From Chitinophaga sancti (GTDB lineage Bacteria; Bacteroidota; Bacteroidia; Chitinophagales; Chitinophagaceae), in assembly GCF_034087045.1 (NCBI RefSeq), contig NZ_CP139247.1, positions 1,178,001 through 1,242,000 of the forward strand: 64,000 bases of DNA, written 5' to 3'. Shown piece by piece: positions 7,465 through 15,346 of this stretch. Position numbers and translations under genes: made by a program. Each line of letters opens with the position of its first letter. The stretch's first letter is position 1. The notes beneath the pieces were generated by a model. It did not search any database, had not been told where the DNA came from, and saw only the letters and a program-made list of their open reading frames with translations.

Positions 7465-10281
7465 ATGCAAAAGAAACTTTTTTTACTGGATGCCATGGCT
7501 CTCATATATCGCGCATACTATGGCCTGATCCGGAACCCTCGCCTCACCAGTGCTGGTCGTAACACCAATGCCCAGTTTGGGTTTACTTCCACGTTGATAG
7601 ACCTGATCAATAAAGAAAAACCTACACACATGGCTGTGGCATTCGATACGCATGCCCCTACCGAAAGACATACCTCCTTTGTCGATTACAAAGCGAACCG
7701 TGAAGACGCACCTGAAGATCTGCTTGACGCTATTCCTGATATCAAACGTATTATCACCGGTTTCAATATCCCTTGTGTTGAATTAGACGGTTATGAAGCC
7801 GATGACGTAATCGGCACCCTGGCCTGGCAGGCTGCTGAAGCGGGTTACACCGTATACATGGTGACACCGGACAAAGACTATGGCCAGCTCGTAAAAGAAA
7901 ACGTATTCATTTATAAACCACCTTACATGGGTAGCAAAGAAGAAATTCTTGGCCCTAAAGAAGTGTGTGAAAAATGGCAGATCAAAGATGTGCACCAGGT
8001 AATTGATATCCTGGGGCTCATGGGTGATGCTGTCGACAATATTCCTGGTATTCCGGGGGTAGGAGAGAAGACCGCCATGAAACTGTTAGCCCAGTACGAT
8101 TCTATCGAAAATGTACTGGCCAATGCAGACAAGATCGGTGGTAAAATGGGAGAAAAGATCAAAGCTGGTGCGGATAGCGCCATCCTCTCCAAACAACTCG
8201 CCACTATCATCACCGATGTGCCTGTGACCTTCCACGAAGAAGACTTCTGCATCAAAGACCATAACAAAGAAGCTCTCTCTGAAGTCTTCATTGAACTGGA
8301 ATTCAAAACCCTGGGCAAACGTATTCTCGGCGATACCTTTGGTTCCAGTAGTGAAGTTACTACTAACGGTAAAGTTCAACTGGATCTATTCGGCAACGTT
8401 ACCGCTACCTCTGCGGCAGCTACCACTGAAGATACCCCTGAACAGATCGTAAGTATCCTCGTTGCTGAAAAGAATATCAACAATACACCACATAACTACC
8501 ACCTGGCGGACACACCTGAAAAAAGAGCGGAACTGCTGGCCACACTGCTCTCCAAACAGGAAGTATGCTTCGATACCGAAACGACAGGTACCGATGCAAA
8601 TGCAGTAGACCTGGTAGGAATGAGCTTCTCATTTGCAGCCGGCGAAGCCTGGTATGTGCCCGTGCCTGCTGACAAAGCAGGTGCACAGGCCATTGTAGAC
8701 GAATTCCGTCCGCTCTTCGAAACTACTCACATCGTATTCATTGGCCAGAACCTGAAATACGATATGCTGGTACTCAAATGGTATGGTGTAGAGATCAAAG
8801 CACCTGTATTTGATACTATGCTTGCCCACTACCTAATAGAGCCGGAAGGCCGACGTAGTATGGACCTGCTCAGCGCCCAGTACCTGCAATACGAACCGGT
8901 TTCTATCGAAACCCTCATTGGCAAAAAAGGTAAGAATCAGGGCAACATGCGCGATGTGGAGATCGATAAGATCAAGGACTATGCAGCAGAAGATGCCGAC
9001 ATTACCCTGCAGTTAAAAGAAAAGTTCGCCCCACTGCTACCTGCTAAAAACGTAGAAAAGGTATTTTATGAAGTGGAAAACCCACTCGTGAAAGTCCTCA
9101 CCGATATGGAGTTCGAAGGTATCGCCATCGATATCCCGGCATTGATCGATTACTCCCGCGAGCTGGATACCGAAATCAGAAGAGCGGAAGAAAGCGTATA
9201 CACCCAGGCAGGTGTGCGTTTCAACCTTGCCTCTCCGAAACAACTGGGTGAAGTGCTCTTCGAAAAACTGGCCCTTGATCCGAAAGCAAAAAAGACCCGT
9301 ACCGGTCAATATGCTACAGGTGAGGATGTACTGGCAAAACTGGCCAGCAAGCACCAGATTGTAGACGACATCCTCGTATTCCGTGAGCTGAGTAAGCTGA
9401 AATCTACCTATGTAGATGCATTGCCAACCATGCTTAATAAACGCACAAACAGGATACACACTTCCTATAACCAGGCAGTAGCAGTGACCGGCCGTTTGAG
9501 CAGCACCAACCCGAACCTGCAGAATATTCCGATCAGAACTGACAGGGGCAGGGAAATCCGTAAAGCATTTGTACCCCGCAATGAAGAGTTTACCCTCCTC
9601 TCTGCGGATTACTCCCAAATAGAACTGCGCATCATTGCTGCCATCAGCGAAGACCAGGCTATGATAGACGCTTTCCGCCAGGGTATAGATATCCACGCGG
9701 CTACTGCGGCCAAGGTATACGGCATTCCGCTGGAAGAGGTAACCTCTGAAATGCGTCGCAATGCCAAGAGCGTAAACTTTGGTATTATTTACGGTGTGAG
9801 CGCCTTCGGTCTTTCCGAGAACCTGGGTATTCCACGTAGTGAAGCAAAAATGCTGATCGATAACTACTTCGCGCAGTACCAGGCGATCCAGCACTACATG
9901 GATAAACAGAAACAGTTTGCACAGCAGAATGGCTATGTAGAAACCCTGCTGGGCCGTAAGCGCTGGCTGAAAGACATCAACAGCTCCAACGCGGTGGTAA
10001 GAGGTTATGCAGAACGAAATGCCATCAACATGCCTATTCAGGGTACTGCTGCCGACATGATCAAGCTGGCCATGATCTCCATCCATAAAACAATGAAGGA
10101 GCAAAACCTGCGTTCAAAAATGATCCTGCAGGTACATGATGAATTGGTCTTTGATGTTCATAAAGATGAAATTGAAATCATCCAGCCGATCATCCTGGAT
10201 GGTATGCGCAATGCACTGCCACTGGCGGTTCCGGTAGAAGCTGAAATAGGCCTTGGCCGCAACTGGCTGGAAGCCCACTAA
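7465..10281 (+). CDS. polA: DNA polymerase I
   Basis: 938 residues from the ATG at 7465. The frame stays open upstream to 7393, but conservation starts with KLFLLDAMALIYRAYYG. Three domains are present in order: 5' nuclease (about 1-300, with DGYEADDVIGTLA and the H3TH segment IPGIPGVGEKTA), 3'-5' exonuclease (about 350-540; the DTETTG motif is intact so proofreading is likely active), and family A polymerase (about 560-938). The last has motif A DYSQIELRI, motif B RRNAKSVNFGIIYG and motif C QVHDELVFD. It functions in Okazaki fragment processing and repair. It is monocistronic, with a hairpin after the stop. Confidence 0.98.
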   Translation: MQKKLFLLDAMALIYRAYYGLIRNPRLTSAGRNTNAQFGFTSTLIDLINKEKPTHMAVAFDTHAPTERHTSFVDYKANREDAPEDLLDAIPDIKRIITGFNIPCVELDGYEADDVIGTLAWQAAEAGYTVYMVTPDKDYGQLVKENVFIYKPPYMGSKEEILGPKEVCEKWQIKDVHQVIDILGLMGDAVDNIPGIPGVGEKTAMKLLAQYDSIENVLANADKIGGKMGEKIKAGADSAILSKQLATIITDVPVTFHEEDFCIKDHNKEALSEVFIELEFKTLGKRILGDTFGSSSEVTTNGKVQLDLFGNVTATSAAATTEDTPEQIVSILVAEKNINNTPHNYHLADTPEKRAELLATLLSKQEVCFDTETTGTDANAVDLVGMSFSFAAGEAWYVPVPADKAGAQAIVDEFRPLFETTHIVFIGQNLKYDMLVLKWYGVEIKAPVFDTMLAHYLIEPEGRRSMDLLSAQYLQYEPVSIETLIGKKGKNQGNMRDVEIDKIKDYAAEDADITLQLKEKFAPLLPAKNVEKVFYEVENPLVKVLTDMEFEGIAIDIPALIDYSRELDTEIRRAEESVYTQAGVRFNLASPKQLGEVLFEKLALDPKAKKTRTGQYATGEDVLAKLASKHQIVDDILVFRELSKLKSTYVDALPTMLNKRTNRIHTSYNQAVAVTGRLSSTNPNLQNIPIRTDRGREIRKAFVPRNEEFTLLSADYSQIELRIIAAISEDQAMIDAFRQGIDIHAATAAKVYGIPLEEVTSEMRRNAKSVNFGIIYGVSAFGLSENLGIPRSEAKMLIDNYFAQYQAIQHYMDKQKQFAQQNGYVETLLGRKRWLKDINSSNAVVRGYAERNAINMPIQGTAADMIKLAMISIHKTMKEQNLRSKMILQVHDELVFDVHKDEIEIIQPIILDGMRNALPLAVPVEAEIGLGRNWLEAH

Positions 10282-10314
10282 TTACTAATAAAGTGTTAAA
10301 TATATTTACAATAT

Positions 10315-10341
10315 GGCCGGACAATTGATCATTGTCCGGCC
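10315..10341 (+). terminator. Hairpin terminator of polA
   Basis: Arms 10315-10325 and 10331-10341 (11 bp perfect), 5-base loop, then CTTTGTT. Confidence 0.8.
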
Positions 10342-10443
10342 TTTGTTCATCATGTAATATATAAGAAAAGACACTGCGTTGCCACTGCACTGAGTACTTA
10401 CACCCCTCTTGTGTTTTCCAAATTCGTTTACTAGCTTTCGGCC

Positions 10444-10965
10444 ATGATCCTGACCTCAAGGTTGCAAATATTGCCTTGTACATTACAGTACTTCGAAGCG
10501 TTATTACAAGGAAAAGAAACGTTGGGCCATTTGTTAGATATTGATATACCTCTATTCTGGACAGAGTTCCCTGAAATTATACTGGTATCGTACGACAAAT
10601 TGCGCAACGATCCCTCGATGCTTGGCTGGTTTCTATACCTGGTGATTCACCAGGAAGATAAACGGCTGATTGGTACCGGTGGCTTCAAAGGCCGCCCGGA
10701 TGCTAACGGCGTGGTAGAAATTGGCTACGAAATCACGACTGCCTACCGCGAACAGGGGTTTGGTACAGAGCTGACACAGGCCCTGATCCGTTTCGCCTTT
10801 GGACACTCTTATGTGACCCGGGTAGTCGCCCATACAGAGGAGGAATATACCGCTTCTGTAAAAGTGCTCCAGAAATCAGGAATGTCCTTTGCCGGCGAAA
10901 ACCCCGATACGCAATTATGGCGCTGGGAAATATCCCGTGAGCAATACAAACTCTCCCAGGACTAA
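10444..10965 (+). CDS. GNAT family N-acetyltransferase (RimJ/RimL type)
   Basis: 173 residues. N-terminal strand MILTSRLQI is typical of the Acetyltransf_3 (RimJ/RimL) group. The acetyl-CoA loop motif is present as REQGFGTEL at about residues 100-108, and the closing NxxSxxxLxKxGF-like motif appears as YTASVKVLQKSGM. The substrate cannot be predicted. A near match to the -7 element (TAGCTTTC) lies about 10 bases before the ATG. It stands alone between polA and the C1 peptidase gene. Confidence 0.85.
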   Translation: MILTSRLQILPCTLQYFEALLQGKETLGHLLDIDIPLFWTEFPEIILVSYDKLRNDPSMLGWFLYLVIHQEDKRLIGTGGFKGRPDANGVVEIGYEITTAYREQGFGTELTQALIRFAFGHSYVTRVVAHTEEEYTASVKVLQKSGMSFAGENPDTQLWRWEISREQYKLSQD

Positions 10966-11010
10966 CAACCGCTTACCTTAACTTTCTTTCCGAGTATAAT
11001 TGGATTGGCT

Positions 11011-11018
11011 TACATTTG
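11011..11018 (+). promoter_or_regulatory. -7 promoter element TACATTTG, C1 peptidase gene
   Basis: Exact TAnnTTTG match 34 bases before the ATG. TTTC lies 20 bases upstream as a possible -33 element. Confidence 0.6.
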
Positions 11019-11052
11019 AAACCTTGTTTTCAAATCAAAACACCAAACCAAA

Positions 11053-12201
11053 ATGAAGAAATGGATCTTAGGCCTGGCCGTGTGTTATTCCACCACGACT
11101 GCCATGGCGCAAACCACTAACAAAGAAGGCAGCAAATACCAATTTACCGTAATCAGGAACTTAGATGCAGGTGATGTAGAAAACCAGGGGCGTACTGGTA
11201 CCTGCTGGTCCTTCTCCGGTCTGTCTTTCTTCCAGGCCGAAGCATTGCGCAATGGCAAAGGCAAAGGTGTAAACCTGAGCGAAATGTTTGTGGTAAGAAA
11301 AATGTATCCTCTTAAGGCGGCAAACTACGTGCGTATGCATGGCAAAGCTAACTTCGGTGAGGGTGGTGGATTCCCGGACGATCTGCTCTGCCTGCGCGAA
11401 TACGGACTGGTTCCACAGTCAGTATACGACGGCAACCGCGATAAAGTATATAACCACGCTGAAATGGTGTCTATCCTGGAAGGTATGACCAAAACCATCG
11501 GCGCTAATGAAGGTACTGTCAATCCTAACTGGAAGAAAGCCGTTGATGGTGTACTGAATGCATACATGGGCGATGCTCCTGAAAAATTCGATTACCAGGG
11601 TAAATCTTACACGCCGCAATCCTTTGCAAAAGAACTGGGTTTGAATGCAGATGATTATGTACTGATTTCATCTTTTACTCACCATCCTTATTACCAGCAG
11701 TTCGTACTGGAAGTACCGGACAACTGGAATTGGGAAAGAGTGTACAATGTACCCCTGAATGAATTTACTGCTATCGCAGAAAATGCGATCCAGACGGGTT
11801 ACACCATTGCATGGGCATCTGATGTATCAGAAAAAGGTTTCAACTTCATTGAAGGCCTGGCTGTAGTTCCGGAAACTGACTTTAGCGACATGACCGCTGA
11901 AGAGAAAAAGAAAGTATTTGAAGAACCGGTAAAAGAAAAAACCATCACTCCTGAACTGCGTCAGAAAGCTTTCGATAATTTCGAAACGCAGGATGACCAT
12001 GGTATGCACATTGTAGGTATGGCAAAAGACCAGAATGGTAAAGTATACTTCCGCGTGAAAAATTCATGGGGTACTACCAATCCGGGTAGTGGCTACTTCT
12101 ATGCTTCTGAAAATTTCTTCGCTTATAAGACGACCTGCATCATGCTGAACAAAAAAGCACTGCCTGCAGATATCGCTAAGAAACTGGGCATCAAACAATA
12201 G
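11053..12201 (+). CDS. Secreted C1B cysteine peptidase (aminopeptidase C/bleomycin hydrolase-like)
   Basis: 382 residues with a signal peptide (cleavage near AMAQ, residue 19-20). The papain-fold triad is visible: Cys in GRTGTCWSFSG (about residue 51), His in DDHGMHIVG (about 319) and Asn in VKNSWGT (about 337), with the oxyanion Gln in ENQGRTG. The large insertion between Cys and His is typical of bleomycin hydrolase/PepC. Unlike cytoplasmic PepC it is exported, so a role in periplasmic peptide breakdown is likely. It has its own promoter and a strong terminator. Confidence 0.92.
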   Translation: MKKWILGLAVCYSTTTAMAQTTNKEGSKYQFTVIRNLDAGDVENQGRTGTCWSFSGLSFFQAEALRNGKGKGVNLSEMFVVRKMYPLKAANYVRMHGKANFGEGGGFPDDLLCLREYGLVPQSVYDGNRDKVYNHAEMVSILEGMTKTIGANEGTVNPNWKKAVDGVLNAYMGDAPEKFDYQGKSYTPQSFAKELGLNADDYVLISSFTHHPYYQQFVLEVPDNWNWERVYNVPLNEFTAIAENAIQTGYTIAWASDVSEKGFNFIEGLAVVPETDFSDMTAEEKKKVFEEPVKEKTITPELRQKAFDNFETQDDHGMHIVGMAKDQNGKVYFRVKNSWGTTNPGSGYFYASENFFAYKTTCIMLNKKALPADIAKKLGIKQ

Positions 12202-12214
12202 TGTTCTTTTTCTC

Positions 12215-12256
12215 AATAAAAAGGGGCTTTTTCCAATGGGAAAAGCCCCTTTTTAT
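12215..12256 (+). terminator. Hairpin terminator after the C1 peptidase gene
   Basis: Arms 12215-12234 and 12238-12256 pair over 19 bases with one bulged T; AAAAAGGGGC on the left faces GCCCCTTTTT on the right. Starts 13 bases after the stop. Confidence 0.9.
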
Positions 12257-12353
12257 TACTTGCCTGAAGCAAGTAAATTATTTGCTTTTGTCAATAAAAT
12301 TTCTCTTATCCCGCTATGAAAAAGGATTTTCAGTCATGCAGAAAGCACACATT

Positions 12354-12662
12354 TTATTTACCTTCAATGCGTTGCGCTTCCTGGTAGGTTCCTAACCTGA
12401 ATTTCAACGGCACCTTTGTACGCTGCTCAAAATTCCACTCCTTTTTGCAGAAAAATCCGAAGCACTGATCATAATAGGAATGAGGAGTCAGGGGAAGAGT
12501 CGCTTTCGGTGTAAAAGTCACAGCTGTAGTGGGTTTTACAAAAGTAATTGACGGCGTCATCTTTTTTTGAAGCGGATATAATGGGGCTACAGAGAGCTTA
12601 TTTTGCCCTTTTACAACATTAAATCCTAAAAACAGCAGCAAAAAAACACTACATATTTTCAT
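12354..12662 (-). CDS. Small secreted hypothetical protein
   Basis: 102 residues from the ATG at 12662 (a TTG six bases earlier is possible). Residues 1-20 form a signal peptide ending near VKGQ. The mature part is threonine/proline-rich in the middle (KPTTAVTFTPKATLPLTP) and has two cysteines (QCFGFFC). No family recognised. It begins 11 bases after the sua5 stop codon on the same strand, so it is probably co-transcribed, although a functional link is not evident. Confidence 0.55.
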   Translation of the reverse strand: MKICSVFLLLFLGFNVVKGQNKLSVAPLYPLQKKMTPSITFVKPTTAVTFTPKATLPLTPHSYYDQCFGFFCKKEWNFEQRTKVPLKFRLGTYQEAQRIEGK

Positions 12663-12673
12663 ACTCAAATGTT

Positions 12674-13291
12674 TTAGACGATTTCTTCAAAACTGCCTAT
12701 CCCTTCCCTGATCATTTCAGGTTCAGACCCCGTACAATCGATCACTGTAGAAAACTGCATACCACCAGGACCACCATCCACAACAATGTCAACAATGTTT
12801 TCAAACTTCTCATGGATGATCTCCGGATCAGTATATTCTTCTACGTAAGCTTCAATCGGCAGCGACGTACTCAGAATAGGATTACCTAATTCCTTCACGA
12901 TTGCTCTGCTGATATTATTATCGGGCACGCGTATACCAACCGTATCTTTCTTTTGCTTCAGCATTCTGGGCACCTGCCTGCTGGCGGGCAGAATAAATGT
13001 GTATGGTCCCGGCAATGCCTTCTTCAGCATTCTGAAGGTGGGTGTATCTACACTTCGTGCATAGTCAGACAAATGACTGAGATCGTAACATATAAACGAA
13101 AACTGGGCCTTGGCAGGATTAATATGCTTGATGCGGCAAATGCGTTCTATAGCTTTGTGCTGTGAGATGTCACAGCCCATGCCGTAAACCGTATCGGTCG
13201 GATAGATAATCACGCCTCCATCTTTCAGACATTCCACGATCGTCTTTAAATGACGGGGATTCGGGTTGTCCGGGTGTAAAGTTAAAAGCAT
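12674..13291 (-). CDS. L-threonylcarbamoyladenylate synthase (Sua5/YrdC/YciO family)
   Basis: 205 residues, the short single-domain form without the C-terminal Sua5 extension. The YrdC fold is recognisable from GGVIIYPTDTVYGMGCD, the basic segment CRIKHINPAKAQFSFI, PGPYTFILPAS, VGIRVPDN, and NPILSTSLP. It would make threonylcarbamoyl-AMP for the t6A37 modification of tRNA, although the KRRPxxKP signature is altered toward the YciO-like form. YciO proteins are weaker and their role is less clear. Upstream of the ATG the sequence CGTAAATTTACG forms a small palindrome with a near -7 match. Confidence 0.85.
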   Translation of the reverse strand: MLLTLHPDNPNPRHLKTIVECLKDGGVIIYPTDTVYGMGCDISQHKAIERICRIKHINPAKAQFSFICYDLSHLSDYARSVDTPTFRMLKKALPGPYTFILPASRQVPRMLKQKKDTVGIRVPDNNISRAIVKELGNPILSTSLPIEAYVEEYTDPEIIHEKFENIVDIVVDGGPGGMQFSTVIDCTGSEPEMIREGIGSFEEIV

Positions 13292-13413
13292 AGCGTAAAT
13301 TTACGATTATACCACCAATTACCACACCAGCTGTATAAAAAGCTGACCATACTTAACATGGACATTAAATAATCTTACTATCTTTCCGCCCAATTTCCAA
13401 AATCATTTTGTGG

Positions 13414-14127
13414 ATGAAGTTGAAAGGAATTGTTCCGAGAACATGGCGACACTTGAAGAGGATTATCCTTGTCTTATTTATTGCTCATTTCGTGTACCTC
13501 ATTGCCTTAAAATGGGTCAATCCCCCCATTACTATTACAATGATTTCAAGTTGGTTTGGCACATGGGGTAGCGATACAAAGTTTCACAAAACATGGGTAG
13601 ACTATTCAGAGATATCTGAATTCACCAAGCTGGCAGTGCTGTCCAGTGAGGACCAGTTATTCCCTGACCATAATGGCTTTGACTTTAAGTCAATCGAAAA
13701 AGCCATGAAGCATAACCAGAAGAGTAAGAAGATTCATGGAGCCAGCACTATTAGCCAGCAGGTAGCTAAAAACGTATTCTTATGGCAGGGGGGAGGCTAT
13801 TTCAGAAAAGGGTTGGAAGTATATTTCACCTTCATGATAGAAAAACTCTGGGGCAAGGAACGCATTCTGGAAGTCTACCTTAACATAGCTCAGACCGGCG
13901 ATGCTGTATTTGGTGTAGAAGCCGCTGCCCGGCAATATTATCATAAAACAGCAGCAAGTCTCAACAGAGAGCAATCGGCTATGATCGCCGCCTGCCTGCC
14001 CAATCCTGTCAGATACACAGTGGTACCGCCGGCAAGGATCACACTGTACAGACAAAAGAAAATTTTAGTACAAATGCGTTTACTCGCAGGCGATCCGGAT
14101 ATATCAGAACTGATCAGTTCCAAGTAA
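13414..14127 (+). CDS. mtgA: Monofunctional peptidoglycan transglycosylase
   Basis: 237 residues from the ATG at 13414; a TTG six bases upstream is an alternative. One N-terminal membrane anchor (about residues 10-35). The GT51 domain follows: EDQLFPDHNGFD (catalytic Glu in the SSEDQLF motif), then KSKKIHGASTISQQVAKN, then KLWGKERILEVYLNIAQTG. Polymerises lipid II at the outer face of the inner membrane. There is no transpeptidase domain. The 3' end overlaps the convergent kinase gene by 24 bases. Confidence 0.93.
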   Translation: MKLKGIVPRTWRHLKRIILVLFIAHFVYLIALKWVNPPITITMISSWFGTWGSDTKFHKTWVDYSEISEFTKLAVLSSEDQLFPDHNGFDFKSIEKAMKHNQKSKKIHGASTISQQVAKNVFLWQGGGYFRKGLEVYFTFMIEKLWGKERILEVYLNIAQTGDAVFGVEAAARQYYHKTAASLNREQSAMIAACLPNPVRYTVVPPARITLYRQKKILVQMRLLAGDPDISELISSK

Positions 14128-14643
14128 CTGATTTACCACCTTCACCGCCGTTTCCTGCCTTTCTTCAAATGTTCCGCGGATCTCTACCCAGCGTACGCCA
14201 GAAGATTGCACAATCTCTTTGTAGACATTATAAAAGTGTTCACGCATAGCCGGGTCCGGATATTCCCTTTGCGGATCATCTTCCCATGGAATATCAATAT
14301 AGGTGAGCAGATACAGATCATATTTTCTTTCTGCAATAGCTGCAAGTATCCATGGATCGCATTCACCATATTTATGCTCGCTCCATACTCTGATCACATG
14401 CAGATCGGTATCGCATATCAGCAGGCGGTTTGCCAGCTTCGCTCTTTCTACCTCCAGTTCCAGCTGCCCCTTTGCAATGGTCAGCAAGTCAGACTGCTCA
14501 TATGGGCGAGGCAATTCTTCTATATACTGACGGGCATACTCAGGCACCCACATCGTTTCATAATGCGACGCCAGAAACTCACTGAGCGTACTCTTGCCCG
14601 TGCTCTCCGGACCAATAACCACTACTTTGTATAGCTCTTCCAT
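14104..14643 (-). CDS. NadR-type nicotinamide riboside kinase (AAA family ATPase)
   Basis: 179 residues. The N terminus carries a Walker A motif (GPESTGKS, residues 11-18), followed by VPEYARQYIEE and CDTDLHVIRVWSEH, which are hallmarks of the NadR C-terminal kinase domain. It lacks the NMN adenylyltransferase and DNA-binding domains of enteric NadR. It overlaps pnuC by 22 bases (the pnuC stop lies inside its coding start), so the two are translationally coupled. Together they import and phosphorylate nicotinamide riboside to NMN. The 3' end overlaps mtgA by 24 bases. Confidence 0.9.
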   Translation of the reverse strand: MEELYKVVVIGPESTGKSTLSEFLASHYETMWVPEYARQYIEELPRPYEQSDLLTIAKGQLELEVERAKLANRLLICDTDLHVIRVWSEHKYGECDPWILAAIAERKYDLYLLTYIDIPWEDDPQREYPDPAMREHFYNVYKEIVQSSGVRWVEIRGTFEERQETAVKVVNQLLGTDQF

Positions 14644-15242
14644 ATCTTCTTCCAGCTAAAATAACCCATCACTGCTACTATAAACAGGAAGATGGTCAAT
14701 ACCGCTGTTGCGACTAGTTTTTTATGAAATAATAACGGGACCGCTACCAGGTTAGATATGTTCAGTAAGATCCAGTTTTCAATCTTCCGCTGTGCCAGCA
14801 ACCACATACCAGCACAGGCGGTCGCTGATACAAAGGCATCTATCAACGGTACATCTGAGTTTGAGAAATGACTCAACAGGTAGTAGAACACTGCCCAGCC
14901 AATAAAAGTGATTGCCACGGTTACGACCCAATCCCTTCGGGATGCCCAGGCAATAGGAACTTCCGGTTCAGAAGCTTTCTTCCTGGCCCAATGGTACCAG
15001 CCATATACACTCATGATGAAATAATAGACATTCAGTGTAGCCTCTGCATAGAGCTTAAACTGCTCCCTGGATAACAGGTATGCATAAATACCAGTGCTGA
15101 TCAGACCTGTTGGATACAACCAAATGCTGTTCTGCTTACTACATACCACGCTAATGGCGCCAAATATCGCTGCCAGAATTTCCAGCCAGCTCATGGCCCT
15201 GAACCCTTCTATCAGCGCCTGGTAAAATACATCCACATTCAT
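14622..15242 (-). CDS. pnuC: Nicotinamide riboside transporter PnuC
   Basis: 206 residues with about seven hydrophobic segments and the PnuC pattern: an early WLEILAAIFGAISVVCSKQNSIWLYPTGLI segment in pieces, YFIMSVYGWYHWARK, and a late WILLNISNLVAVPLLFHK segment. The W-x-x-x-N late motif fits PnuC substrate binding. The adjacent NadR-type kinase indicates nicotinamide riboside rather than thiamine or riboflavin as the substrate. A perfect -7 promoter element lies 4 bases upstream of the ATG. Confidence 0.92.
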   Translation of the reverse strand: MNVDVFYQALIEGFRAMSWLEILAAIFGAISVVCSKQNSIWLYPTGLISTGIYAYLLSREQFKLYAEATLNVYYFIMSVYGWYHWARKKASEPEVPIAWASRRDWVVTVAITFIGWAVFYYLLSHFSNSDVPLIDAFVSATACAGMWLLAQRKIENWILLNISNLVAVPLLFHKKLVATAVLTIFLFIVAVMGYFSWKKIWKSYTK

Positions 15243-15246
15243 GCCG

Positions 15247-15254
15247 CAAAGATA
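15247..15254 (-). promoter_or_regulatory. -7 promoter element TATCTTTG for pnuC
   Basis: Reads TATCTTTG on the minus strand, exact TAnnTTTG, ending 4 bases before the pnuC ATG at 15242. A near-leaderless transcript is implied. Confidence 0.55.
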
Positions 15255-15346
15255 AGTGTACCTATTCCGTAAAAAAATCGGGTAGTGAAACTGTTAGAAA
15301 AATCAGTATTAGCTTATAGAAGCATCGAAGAAGCGTTTTTTACATG

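Noticed and set aside
9037..10104. 355-codon frame antisense to polA
   Set aside because: Shadow of the polA codon pattern; His/Tyr/Val-rich composition and no domain. Similar antisense frames in gltB and mnmG were rejected for the same reason.
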